Source of the DNA: Gammaproteobacteria bacterium UBA6968
GTDB lineage: Bacteria; Pseudomonadota; Gammaproteobacteria; Pseudomonadales; Azotimanducaceae
Assembly (NCBI GenBank): GCA_002450255.1
Contig: DJYW01000057.1
Location: 1 to 16,340 of the forward strand
DNA: 16,340 nt
Reading direction: 5' to 3'
Below, piece after piece: positions 6,554-13,867 of this stretch. Numbering within the stretch: position 1 is the first letter of the stretch; each line of letters starts with the position of its first letter. Under the pieces are notes generated by a model that saw only the letters and a list, made by a program, of their open reading frames with translations, made no database searches and was not told where the DNA came from. The translations under genes and the position numbers were made by a program.

Positions 6554-7930
6554 TTGGCCAAAGCAAAACGAAAAACGGCTTTTGTCTGTGGCGACTGCGG
6601 CGGCGAACACACGAAATGGCAAGGCCAATGCACGGTCTGCCAAGCCTGGAATACCCTAACTCAAATAAACATTACCCCGATCACGGCGAGCGGCGCAGCC
6701 GCGAGTCTTGGCTATGCGGGCAGCACGCCAGAGATCAAAAAACTGGCTGATGTTGAGGCGGCCGAAAATAGCCGCATTCCTTCCGGGTTTGGCGAGTTAG
6801 ACCGGGTTTTGGGTGGGGGGTTTGTGCCCGGCTCAATGGTACTGATTGGAGGCGAGCCGGGCGCAGGCAAAAGTACCTTGCTGCTGCAAACCTGCACGCA
6901 ATTGGCTTTAAACAAGAAAGTTCTCTACGTGACAGGTGAGGAATCCCTGCAACAGTTAGCGCTGCGGGCAAAGCGTTTGAACCTGCCTATGGATGGTCTT
7001 CACGTTGCCTCGGAGACGCGCGCGGAGATTGTAGCGTCACACATCGAAACCTTAGTTCCAGATGTCGTCATATTGGATTCGGTTCAGGTTATGCATATTG
7101 ACGGTATCGACTCGACGCCAGGCAGCGTGACCCAAGTGCGTGAGACCGCTGCTTATTTCACGCGGCTGGCGAAACTTAAGTCGATTGTCATCGTCCTCGT
7201 AGGGCACGTGACAAAAGAAGGAGGTTTGGCCGGGCCTAAGGTTCTCGAGCACATGATCGATTGTTTCATGATGTTGGACAGTCCGGCCGGCAGCCGTTAC
7301 CGCACTCTGCGCGGGCACAAAAATCGCTTTGGTGCCATCAATGAATTGGGTGTGTTTGCAATGACTGACGGGGGCATGCGCGAAGTCGCAAATCCGTCGG
7401 CTATCTTTCTACAGCGCGGCGAAGTGGACTCACCTGGGAGTATTGCTACTGTTACCTGGGAGGGCACTCGGCCGTTGTTGGTTGAGCTGCAAGCGCTGGT
7501 AGATGATGCGGCCAGTGGCTATCCGAAGCGCGTCGCTGTGGGGTTAGACCAGCAGCGTCTGGCCATGCATTTAGCTGTGCTACATCGCCACTGCGGTATC
7601 ACTCTCGGTGATCAGGATGTGTTCGCTAACGTAGTAGGTGGCGTTCGCATTGCTGAGACCGGAGCAGACTTAGCTGTTTTGTTGGCTGTTCTAGGATCTT
7701 TTCGAGACCGAGTGTTACCGAAGAGTTTGATCGTGTTTGGGGAGTTGGGGCTAACGGGTGAAGTACGTCCCGTGGCAAACGGACAAGAGCGCCTCCGAGA
7801 AGCCGCAAAACACGGCTTTAAGCAGGCGATCGTGCCATTTGCAAACCGCCCTAAGGAATCCTTAGGCGGGTTAACCGTTCATGGTGTTAAGACGCTTTCT
7901 AGCGCGCTAGAGGTTTTAGCTAACGTCTAA
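6554..7930 (+). CDS. radA: DNA repair protein RadA (Sms), branch-migration ATPase
   Basis: RecA-related, DnaB-like ring helicase that processes recombination intermediates and helps D-loop branch migration. A C4 zinc finger opens the protein (C12, C15, C26, C29). The ATPase core has Walker A GGEPGAGKST (99-108, K106), Walker B VVILDSVQ (D175) and the RadA-specific KNRFG motif (256-260). The C-terminal third is the Lon-like domain (GGVRIAETGADLAVLLA, then GELGLTGEVRPV). Length of 458 aa is usual. Start is TTG 6554, giving the typical M-A-K-x-K opening, with AAGG (6541-6544) 9 nt upstream; no in-frame ATG lies nearby. It is 39 bp after dnaB and probably cotranscribed. It ends 28 bp from the convergent ettA end with no visible intrinsic terminator between them. 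Confidence 0.96.
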   Translation: MAKAKRKTAFVCGDCGGEHTKWQGQCTVCQAWNTLTQINITPITASGAAASLGYAGSTPEIKKLADVEAAENSRIPSGFGELDRVLGGGFVPGSMVLIGGEPGAGKSTLLLQTCTQLALNKKVLYVTGEESLQQLALRAKRLNLPMDGLHVASETRAEIVASHIETLVPDVVILDSVQVMHIDGIDSTPGSVTQVRETAAYFTRLAKLKSIVIVLVGHVTKEGGLAGPKVLEHMIDCFMMLDSPAGSRYRTLRGHKNRFGAINELGVFAMTDGGMREVANPSAIFLQRGEVDSPGSIATVTWEGTRPLLVELQALVDDAASGYPKRVAVGLDQQRLAMHLAVLHRHCGITLGDQDVFANVVGGVRIAETGADLAVLLAVLGSFRDRVLPKSLIVFGELGLTGEVRPVANGQERLREAAKHGFKQAIVPFANRPKESLGGLTVHGVKTLSSALEVLANV

Positions 7931-7958
7931 GTAGCGCTGTGGTTTTGATTGCGATGTG

Positions 7959-9626
7959 TTAACGATGAATCGGCTTATATTGCACTCGAGTTGGTTGCGC
8001 ATCACCAAGACGTTTCTTGCGGTCCGCTTCATAGTCGGAGTAATTGCCCTCAAACCACTCAACCTGACTGTCCCCTTCAAAAGCGATAATATGGGTGGCA
8101 ACACGGTCCAGAAACCAACGGTCGTGAGAAATCACCAGGGCGGTTCCTGCAAAGGTTAATAAGGCCTCTTCTAATGCTCGTAGCGTTTCCACATCGAGAT
8201 CGTTAGTTGGTTCGTCCAGCAGCAAAACATTCGCACCGCGTCTGAGCAGTTTAGCTAAATGCACTCGATTGCGTTCACCGCCTGATAGGTTGCCCACGGT
8301 TTTTTGTTGATCTGCGCCTTTGAAGTTGAAGCGGCCGACGTAGGCACGGCTGGCTATTTCGTGCTTACCCACTTTCATAATGTCGAGTCCGTCGGAAACC
8401 TCTTCCCAAACGGTCTTGTCGTCGGCGAGGTGATCGCGGCTTTGATCGACATATGCCAAATCGACGGTAGAGCCGATATCGACGCTGCCTGAGTCAGGTG
8501 TCTCCTGTCCGGTTAGCATTTTGAAAAAAGTCGATTTACCTGCGCCATTGCCGCCAATAATGCCAACGATAGCGCCACGGGGAATGATTGCGTTGAAATC
8601 ATCGATCAACAAGCGTTCTCCAAACCCTTTGGTTAAACCGCTGAGTTCCAGTACTTTCTCGCCAAGTCGTTGGCCGGTCGGGATGAAGAGTTCTTGGGTT
8701 TCCCGGCGGGCTTCAGTTTCTTGTGAGACCAATTCGTCAAAGCGAGCTAACCGAGCTTTGCTTTTGGCTTGCCGACCTTTCGGGTTGGTTCGGACCCACT
8801 CGAGTTCAGATTTTATACTGCGTTGGCGAGCTTGTTCCTGAGAGGCCTCTTGATCTAGGCGCTTTTCTTTCGTTTCCAGCCAGGTGCTGTAATTGCCTTC
8901 ATACGGAATGCCGCGGCCGCGGTCTAATTCCAATATCCAGCCCGCAACGTTGTCTAAGAAGTAGCGGTCGTGAGTGACTGCTACCACGGTACCGGGATAG
9001 TCGTCTAAGAAACGCTCTAACCAAGCGACACTTTCCGCGTCTAAATGGTTTGTAGGCTCGTCTAGCAAAAGCATGTCAGGTTTTGAAAGTAGGAGTGCGC
9101 AGAGGGCAACACGTCGTTTTTCGCCGCCCGAAAGCACGTCGATAGCCGTTTCCCAACTGGGTAAACGCAATGCATCGGCAGCGATTTCCAAAGTTCGGTC
9201 GATTTCCCAACCGTCTACCGCGTCAATCTCCGTTGCGAGATCGCCTTGCCGTTCTAACAAGCGGTTCATCTCGTCTTCTTCCATGGGTTCGGCAAAGCGA
9301 TCAGAGATTTCGTTGTACTCGTTAATGATTGACATGATTTCGGCCACGCCTAACTCGACGTTACCGCGGACATCCAGGTTCTCGTCTAGAGCCGGTTCTT
9401 GTGGCAGGGAACCGATGCGAATGTCTTTTTGCGGCCTAGCTTCGCCCTCAATTTCGGTGTCTGTGCCCGCCATGATGCGCAGCAGGCTGGATTTGCCCGA
9501 GCCGTTTAGGCCGAGGACACCAATCTTTGCGCCCGGGAAAAAAGATAAGTGGATATTCTCTAAGATGGTGCGCTGCGGGGGCACAACTTTAGTTACCCCC
9601 TGCATCGTGTAGACGTACTGAGCGAT
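7959..9626 (-). CDS. ettA: Energy-dependent translational throttle protein EttA (ABC-F), apparent ATC start
   Basis: ABC-F ATPase that binds the ribosomal E site and gates the first elongation step according to ATP/ADP ratio. Numbered from the proposed start (555 residues, the E. coli length): Walker A GLNGSGKS (~39-46), [11 protein letters not shown] (~165), DEPTNHLD with catalytic E190; the interdomain linker with [20 protein letters not shown]; then the second cassette GGNGAGKST (~358-366), LSGGERNR (~447) and DEPTNDLD with E472. Start: family members begin M-A-Q-(Y/F)-V-(Y/F)-T-M. Here that segment reads I-A-Q-Y-V-Y-T-M, encoded by ATC GCT CAG and so on. The nearest canonical start is ATG at 9605, which would delete seven conserved residues and has no Shine-Dalgarno, whereas AAGGAG (9639-9634) is 7 nt from the ATC at 9626. 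No ATG, GTG or TTG lies between the upstream in-frame TAG (9650-9648) and 9605. A sequencing error in one base is the alternative. Confidence 0.95.
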   Translation of the reverse strand: MAQYVYTMQGVTKVVPPQRTILENIHLSFFPGAKIGVLGLNGSGKSSLLRIMAGTDTEIEGEARPQKDIRIGSLPQEPALDENLDVRGNVELGVAEIMSIINEYNEISDRFAEPMEEDEMNRLLERQGDLATEIDAVDGWEIDRTLEIAADALRLPSWETAIDVLSGGEKRRVALCALLLSKPDMLLLDEPTNHLDAESVAWLERFLDDYPGTVVAVTHDRYFLDNVAGWILELDRGRGIPYEGNYSTWLETKEKRLDQEASQEQARQRSIKSELEWVRTNPKGRQAKSKARLARFDELVSQETEARRETQELFIPTGQRLGEKVLELSGLTKGFGERLLIDDFNAIIPRGAIVGIIGGNGAGKSTFFKMLTGQETPDSGSVDIGSTVDLAYVDQSRDHLADDKTVWEEVSDGLDIMKVGKHEIASRAYVGRFNFKGADQQKTVGNLSGGERNRVHLAKLLRRGANVLLLDEPTNDLDVETLRALEEALLTFAGTALVISHDRWFLDRVATHIIAFEGDSQVEWFEGNYSDYEADRKKRLGDAQPTRVQYKPIHR

Positions 9627-9628
9627 GA

Positions 9629-9672
9629 TCGTTCTCCTTAAAGTTGGCTAGGCGACGTGGTGAGGAGAACGA
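9629..9672 (-). promoter_or_regulatory. Perfect 10-bp hairpin that can sequester the ettA Shine-Dalgarno
   Basis: On the minus strand TCGTTCTCCT (9672-9663) is followed 24 nt later by its exact complement AGGAGAACGA (9638-9629). The second arm contains the ettA Shine-Dalgarno and ends within the first of two tandem ATC codons, three bases before the proposed start codon. In mRNA the two arms would form a 10-bp stem hiding the ribosome-binding site. This is seen directly; a regulatory function is inferred. The same repeat places an AGGAG on the plus strand ahead of a 34-codon ORF, discussed under rejected items. Confidence 0.6.
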
Positions 9673-9729
9673 ATACGATGCGACGCCTGGCTTTGCCGTG
9701 GTCCTATTCAGATAGCCGCCGAACCGCGG

Positions 9730-10779
9730 TTATCCGCTCGAACCTAGAGCCTCTCGTTCTAATTCTCTCGCACCACGCATGATGTTGCCGATTGCGTAGT
9801 TGCCTTCGTGACAGGCGTATTCGTAGAGTTTACCGTCACTTTGCTGCCAAGGATATTCGCCGCCCCAGGGTTCTTGCCATATCTTTGGGTTATCGATGGT
9901 AAATCTGTACAGCAAACCGCCGTCATCTTGGCGCGAAAAATACTCGGTTACCGTAAGCGTTGCGTCAGCACCGGACAACGGCGGAAACTCACCAAAGTTC
10001 TTAGTTTCAACTACCAGCGTTTCTCCTTCCCAGCGGCCAACCGAATCCCCTAGCCAGGTTTTAAGCGCGCCGCTGCGGGGCGCGCCCTCCAAGCGAATGA
10101 TACGGGCATCGTGATTCATTTCGGTGAGAATCATTACATGCTCGGGTGTTTGGATGATGCGTTTATGGTTGTTGTAAAGGTTCGGCAGCATGGGCGGCCC
10201 CGCGGTAGAGCGAGATCCTAAAATGCAGCGTTCTGCCAGCGGCCGCTGTTCTATGTCATCGTAGGGACCTTTCGCATCCTGGTTTTTCAGCCACCAGGCT
10301 TGGCCCGTATTTTGATTTCGAGCCAGGTCTTGGCTGCGCCAGAGCAGGCGCCATTCGGCCTGTAATTTGGCCATGCGTGCTTTGCCGTATGGCGTCATTG
10401 CCGGAATTCTGCCGTTTTTAGGCGCGGTAATGATCGAGGTGCGAAACTTGCCGTCGATTGCGGAAGCTGCTTCGCCGCGATCGATCCAAAACATGTTGTA
10501 ACCGCCAACAGCCCCGCCGGCTGGTGGCGCTGTCCTTGCTGGGTTGCTGTCGCTATTTGCTCTTTCGTTGTAGCTGCGCGCTTGAGCGGCGATCGCCTCT
10601 CCTTCAGCTTTGGATAAAAACAAGCTGTCGCCATACATAACAGGTCTTTCTAGTGGGGTAAGTGTGCCTACATCGTAAGTTCCGGACAGATCTCCAGCTG
10701 CGAGAACCGCCTGGATTGGTGCGATTGCAAGTAGGGGTAGCAGGAAACACTTAAGTACCCGACGCGAGATTATGAACAT
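9730..10779 (-). CDS. Secreted protein of unknown function, WEGxTLVVET family
   Basis: The mature function is unknown. The chosen start, ATG 10779, has Shine-Dalgarno AAGGA 7 nt upstream and gives a clean signal peptide: M-F-I-I-S-R-R, a hydrophobic core, then cleavage after about residue 27-28 (VLA-A-G). The open frame extends 48 codons upstream to 10923, but that part lacks signal-peptide features and is rejected. The mature part (~320 aa) contains WLGDSVGRWEGETLVVET (242-259), NFGEFPPLSGADATLTVTEYF after it, and YEYACHEGNYAIGNI (319-333). These motifs match a widespread family of hypothetical exported proteins, which I recognise only by pattern. Cysteines remain at about 185 and 323, possibly a disulfide. 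No lipobox and no membrane segment follow the signal. It lies upstream of ettA on the same strand. The mRNA leader can form GCCGAC/GTCGGC (10830-10808). Confidence 0.85.
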   Translation of the reverse strand: MFIISRRVLKCFLLPLLAIAPIQAVLAAGDLSGTYDVGTLTPLERPVMYGDSLFLSKAEGEAIAAQARSYNERANSDSNPARTAPPAGGAVGGYNMFWIDRGEAASAIDGKFRTSIITAPKNGRIPAMTPYGKARMAKLQAEWRLLWRSQDLARNQNTGQAWWLKNQDAKGPYDDIEQRPLAERCILGSRSTAGPPMLPNLYNNHKRIIQTPEHVMILTEMNHDARIIRLEGAPRSGALKTWLGDSVGRWEGETLVVETKNFGEFPPLSGADATLTVTEYFSRQDDGGLLYRFTIDNPKIWQEPWGGEYPWQQSDGKLYEYACHEGNYAIGNIMRGARELEREALGSSG

Positions 10780-10943
10780 AAGTTCGTCCTTATTGTTTGC
10801 GAACGGTGCCGACCAAAGGCAGTCGTCGGCTTTGATAAATCGAAAACAAGATTCGTGCCATTTGTAGCGTAAATACAGACTAAGTTTGATTGGAGCATTT
10901 GCGGTCTTTTTTTGTGGGTGCACGCTGTTTCTTTAGCGCACTT

Positions 10944-11297
10944 TTAACCTATTTTCTGGCCATCTTGCACCACGAAATCCGGCCTTAACAAGGTAATGTC
11001 TTGGTCATCACCGATCACCCCGGTGATCAAACACTGGCTCATAAAGGGTCCAATTTGTTTCGGTGGAAAGTTAACGACTGCGATCAGTTGTCGGCCGATC
11101 AGTTTATCTGGAGTGTAGTGATCAGTGATTTGTGCACTGGTTTTAAGCTCGCCGATTGCTTCACCGAACCACAGCCACAGCTTAATCGCAGGCTTGTGCG
11201 CCTCTGGGAATGCTTCGGCACGGCGCACGGTTCCCACACGCATATCTAATCTCTCGAAGTCTGCCCAGGAAATGGTCGGCTTAATCTCGTTTTCCAA
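10944..11297 (-). CDS. csaA: CsaA-like tRNA-binding-domain protein
   Basis: Small homodimeric OB-fold protein related to the anticodon-binding domains of Met- and Phe-tRNA synthetases. B. subtilis CsaA has chaperone and secretion-related activity; its role in Gammaproteobacteria is uncertain. Family motifs are clear: FERLDMRVGTV, EAFPEAHKPAIKLW, KTSAQITDHYTPDKLIGRQL and VVNFPPKQIG. Start: an ATG-initiated frame opens at 11321, but its codons 3-8 are simply the Shine-Dalgarno AAAGGAGGAGG read as protein (Q-R-R-R). TTG at 11297 lies 6 nt after AGGAGG (11309-11304) and yields a 117-aa protein beginning M-E-N-E-I-K, close to the usual CsaA length of about 110. It is 164 bp upstream of the secreted-protein gene on the same strand. 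A TATAAT at 11387-11382 could be its -10 box, with a poor -35. Confidence 0.9.
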   Translation of the reverse strand: MENEIKPTISWADFERLDMRVGTVRRAEAFPEAHKPAIKLWLWFGEAIGELKTSAQITDHYTPDKLIGRQLIAVVNFPPKQIGPFMSQCLITGVIGDDQDITLLRPDFVVQDGQKIG

Positions 11298-11761
11298 TGT
11301 CGTCCTCCTCCTTTGGATCATTGCTCTGGGTAACCCCTAGCCGAAACGGGCTGGCGCCGCGAGGGTAATTTCATCCGTTGTATTATAAGTGGTTTGCGCC
11401 GGCCCACTGATCTCAAAAATGCCGTTGCATCGCTCCAATCGCCGTACTCGCATCATATTGGTGCGTCCCGATGATGTGACGAGGACGCGCGCACCAAAAC
11501 AGAAACCTCTTATTAGAACTGTTTGGAAGGTGCGTTTTGTGCTTTTAATCAGTTTACGCTAAAAAGCGCCGCTTACCTTTAAACTATTGTTTTAATTAGA
11601 CTATTTTTTAGCATTTCCCTTCTTTTTCAAAATAGTTTGAATAACTTTTGGACTGTTTTTTGGCACGTTATTTGAACACTTCCTAGCGTAACTATTCTCT
11701 AAAACATCTCGTTGCTGCGACTAACAGCCTGCCACGCCTAAACGGAGTTAATACCTTTCAA
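11298..11761. other. Divergent control region between csaA and the TauE/SafE operon
   Basis: There are no genes in these 464 bases. The csaA side holds its strong RBS and TATAAT (minus strand, 11387-11382) with no matching -35 box. A hairpin pairs GTGCGTCC (11461-11468) with GGACG and GCAC in 11483-11494, with a bulge. From 11555 to 11680 the DNA becomes very AT-rich. Within it AAACTATT (11581-11588) and AATAGTTT (11631-11638) are exact inverted copies 42 bp apart, and CAAA...AGTT/AACT...TTTG (11628-11650) is a near-palindrome. A sigma-54-like element follows at 11661. The arrangement looks like a regulated promoter for the TauE/SafE operon. Confidence 0.45.
11661..11675 (+). promoter_or_regulatory. 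Candidate sigma-54 promoter (-24/-12) for the TauE/SafE operon
   Basis: TGGCAC, five bases, then TTGA gives GG (11662-11663), ten bases and GA (11674-11675), compared with the sigma-54 rule GG-N10-GC. One of the four core positions is off (C to A at -12). A T-run precedes it. A sigma-70 alternative, TTGAAC (11672-11677) with TATTCT (11693-11698), has a poor 15-bp spacer. The match is suggestive only. Confidence 0.3.
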
Positions 11762-12586
11762 ATGCCCACAGAAATTATCGGGCTAATGCTGACATTAGGT
11801 GCGGCGGGGGCTGTTGCAGGAATCACGGCCGGTTTGTTCGGTAACGGCGGCGGATTCGTTGTCGTGCCTGCTCTGGTTTTTGTTTTTTCTATCTTGGGCG
11901 ATCCGACCGCAGATTTAATGTACGTCGCCATTGGCACGTCCTTGGCGACAATCGTGATCTCCTCTGCACGAGCCGTGCAAGCGCATCGGGCAAGAGGGGC
12001 AGTTGATTTCGATGTCCTGAAATCCTGGTCACTTTGGTTGATTTTGGGGGTCGGGCTAGGGTTGGCGGTTGCTTCGGTGACCGACAGTCAAATGCTTTAC
12101 GCCGTTTTTGCCGGTGGCGTGTTTGTGTATTCGATGTATTTCATGTTTCCACACGCTTTGGATCGTCTGCAGCTGAACGCATCTATGCCGACAGGGTTAC
12201 CCCGTGCAGGCTTGGCCTCTTTTCTCGGCGGCTTCTCTTCATTGCTGGGAATTGGTGGTGGGACAATCACCGTCATTACGATGGTGACTTGTCGCCGTCC
12301 GGTGTACCAAGCAGTCGCGACAGCTTCTGGCGTCGGTTTCATTATTGGTTTGAGTGGCGCGATTGGTTTTATTTTACTTGGCCTCGGCAAACCAGATTTA
12401 CCGTTTGGCTCGATCGGTTACGTTAATTTGCCGGCACTAGCCGCGATCGGCGCTGTGTCTACATTCACCGCGCCGATTGGTGCCCGTTGGGCCCACAGTC
12501 TCGATGAAGATCAGTTAAAACGCCTGTTTGGGCTGTATCTGATCGCAGTCTCTATCGCAATGTTCTGGAAATCTATTCAAGTCTGA
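11762..12586 (+). CDS. TauE/SafE-family (DUF81) inner-membrane exporter
   Basis: Integral membrane transporter. Characterised members export sulfite, sulfoacetate and related sulfonates or anions, but many have unknown substrates. The hallmark internal duplication is present: a glycine-rich re-entrant motif GLFGNGGGFVVVPAL in the first half (near residue 25) and SLLGIGGGTITVITMV in the second (near 160), each amid hydrophobic helices; about eight membrane segments are expected in 274 aa. Start ATG 11762 has its best Shine-Dalgarno (CGGAG, ending at 11747) about 14 nt upstream, rather far; a start one or two codons later cannot be excluded, but the membrane topology favours using the whole frame. 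It is first in a two-gene operon, 20 bp before the Tat-exported aminotransferase, so their roles are probably linked. Substrate is not determined. Confidence 0.92.
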   Translation: MPTEIIGLMLTLGAAGAVAGITAGLFGNGGGFVVVPALVFVFSILGDPTADLMYVAIGTSLATIVISSARAVQAHRARGAVDFDVLKSWSLWLILGVGLGLAVASVTDSQMLYAVFAGGVFVYSMYFMFPHALDRLQLNASMPTGLPRAGLASFLGGFSSLLGIGGGTITVITMVTCRRPVYQAVATASGVGFIIGLSGAIGFILLGLGKPDLPFGSIGYVNLPALAAIGAVSTFTAPIGARWAHSLDEDQLKRLFGLYLIAVSIAMFWKSIQV

Positions 12587-12606
12587 ATCAACTACGAGGA
12601 TTAAAA

Positions 12607-13758
12607 ATGGGTAAAAGTATGCAGTTTTCTCGCCGAAACTTTCTCGCTGGGACCGCCTTAGCAACTGGTGCGGGTCTGGCCCTACCGACACTTGCAGGCA
12701 GCACCGCCGGCATGCAGGCCAAGGCAGTCGAATATGGACCAGCACCGGGTGTCGCGAAACTTAATGCTAACGAAAATCCCTATGGTCCAAGCCCTTTGGC
12801 AATCGAAGCGATGACCGAGGCAGTAAAAAAGGGAGCCTACTACGTCAACTCAAGCGCTATGACACTGCGCGAGATGATTGCCGAACGCCACGGTCTTAGC
12901 CCGGAATACATCGCACTCAGCTCTGGCTCCAGTGGTGTGTTAACCAATCTGGCGATGGCCGCTGCCAGCGAGGGTAATATTTTGGGGCCAGACCTATTCT
13001 GGGACACCACTTCTAAAATGGGGACTCGCAACAGCCCCAATGGGATCAAGCGACTCGCCAAGACGGTTGACCTGTCCATCGATTTAGACGCGATGTATGC
13101 GGCTATCGAAGATGACACCGCTATGGTGCAGATTTGTAACCCGAATAATCCTACCGGCTCGGTAGTCTCTGCGACGCAGCTCAAGGCGTTTTGCTTAAAA
13201 GCATCGCAGAAAAGCATGGTCCTGGTAGACGAAGCGTACAACGAACTAACCGACGACCCAGAAGCAAACAGCATGGTTCCGTTAGTTAAGGCAGGCCACA
13301 ATGTTGTGGTTGCTCGCACGTTTTCGAAAATTTATGGACTCGCCGGTATGCGGGTGGGATATATGATTGCAAAGCCCGAAACACTTGAAATAGTGGGGCG
13401 CTACGGTATGGGCAGTTACGGCCTCAACCAGGCTGGCATTGCGGCGGCTATTGCGAGTTACAACGACATGACTTTTCTAAAGTATTCGAAAGTTAAGATC
13501 ATTGAAGCCAGAGAAATGATTGCGGCTGCTGTTAAGGCAAACGGGCTGACTGCGTTGCCCACACAAACGAGCTTTATGTTTGTTGATCTGGGCAAACTCA
13601 ATGCAGAGAAATTCCGCGCGGCAATGGCTGAACAGAACGTGTTAATCAGAGGTATTTATCAGGATTACACCAACTGGTCGCGAGTCAGCACCGGGACGCT
13701 TCCAGACGTGCAAATGTATGTTGATGCTATGCCAAAAGTGTTGGATCAACTCGCCTAG
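12607..13758 (+). CDS. Tat-exported PLP-dependent aminotransferase, HisC-like (class I/II fold type I)
   Basis: The fold is that of histidinol-phosphate aminotransferase relatives: N-terminal KLNANENPYGPSP (51-63), NPNNPTG (178-184), DEAYNE with D208 and Y211 for pyridine-nitrogen and O3' contacts, the Schiff-base lysine K241 in ARTFSKIYGLAGMRVGY, and the carboxylate-binding arginine R359 in NWSRVSTGT. All key PLP residues are present, so the enzyme should be active. Unusually, residues 1-40 form a twin-arginine signal: F-S-R-R-N-F-L-A-G-T, a mildly hydrophobic A/G/L core, then a likely cleavage region before residue ~40. Export of a folded, PLP-loaded enzyme to the periplasm is inferred. Start ATG 12607 has GAGGA 6 nt upstream, 20 bp after the TauE/SafE stop. 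Substrate unknown; true histidine biosynthesis is unlikely for an exported protein outside a his operon. A strong terminator follows at 13840. Confidence 0.92.
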   Translation: MGKSMQFSRRNFLAGTALATGAGLALPTLAGSTAGMQAKAVEYGPAPGVAKLNANENPYGPSPLAIEAMTEAVKKGAYYVNSSAMTLREMIAERHGLSPEYIALSSGSSGVLTNLAMAAASEGNILGPDLFWDTTSKMGTRNSPNGIKRLAKTVDLSIDLDAMYAAIEDDTAMVQICNPNNPTGSVVSATQLKAFCLKASQKSMVLVDEAYNELTDDPEANSMVPLVKAGHNVVVARTFSKIYGLAGMRVGYMIAKPETLEIVGRYGMGSYGLNQAGIAAAIASYNDMTFLKYSKVKIIEAREMIAAAVKANGLTALPTQTSFMFVDLGKLNAEKFRAAMAEQNVLIRGIYQDYTNWSRVSTGTLPDVQMYVDAMPKVLDQLA

Positions 13759-13839
13759 TTGAATATGGGAAGCCGCAATGCTGCAACGTGGCCGGCGCCC
13801 TGATCTCTATAGCGGTTGCGGCATGGTGTGACGGTGGAT

Positions 13840-13867
13840 GCAAAAAGGGGCGAAAGCCCCTTTTTGC
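13840..13867 (+). terminator. Strong Rho-independent terminator after the aminotransferase
   Basis: GCAAAAAGGGGC and GCCCCTTTTTGC form a perfect 12-bp stem closed by a GAAA tetraloop, 82 bp after the aminotransferase stop. The A5/T5 flanks provide the T-tract, and another T5 follows at 13872-13876. Because the stem is A/T symmetric it could terminate on either strand, but no minus-strand gene feeds into it here. Confidence 0.93.

Noticed and set aside
9678..9782. 34-codon plus-strand ORF (M-R-R-L-A-L-P-W-S-Y...) with AGGAG 10 nt upstream
   Set aside because: It overlaps the 3' end of the secreted-protein gene in antisense, has no recognisable features, and its Shine-Dalgarno is explained by the ettA hairpin repeat. 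It could be revisited if ribosome profiling shows signal.
10780..10923. 48-codon upstream extension of the secreted protein
   Set aside because: The signal peptide and an AAGGA Shine-Dalgarno place the start at 10779; the extension looks like untranslated leader.
10919..10950. Plus-strand GTGC/GCAC hairpin followed by TTTT between the secreted-protein and csaA genes
   Set aside because: No plus-strand gene feeds into it; on the minus strand it is not followed by a T-run, so it is not a csaA terminator.
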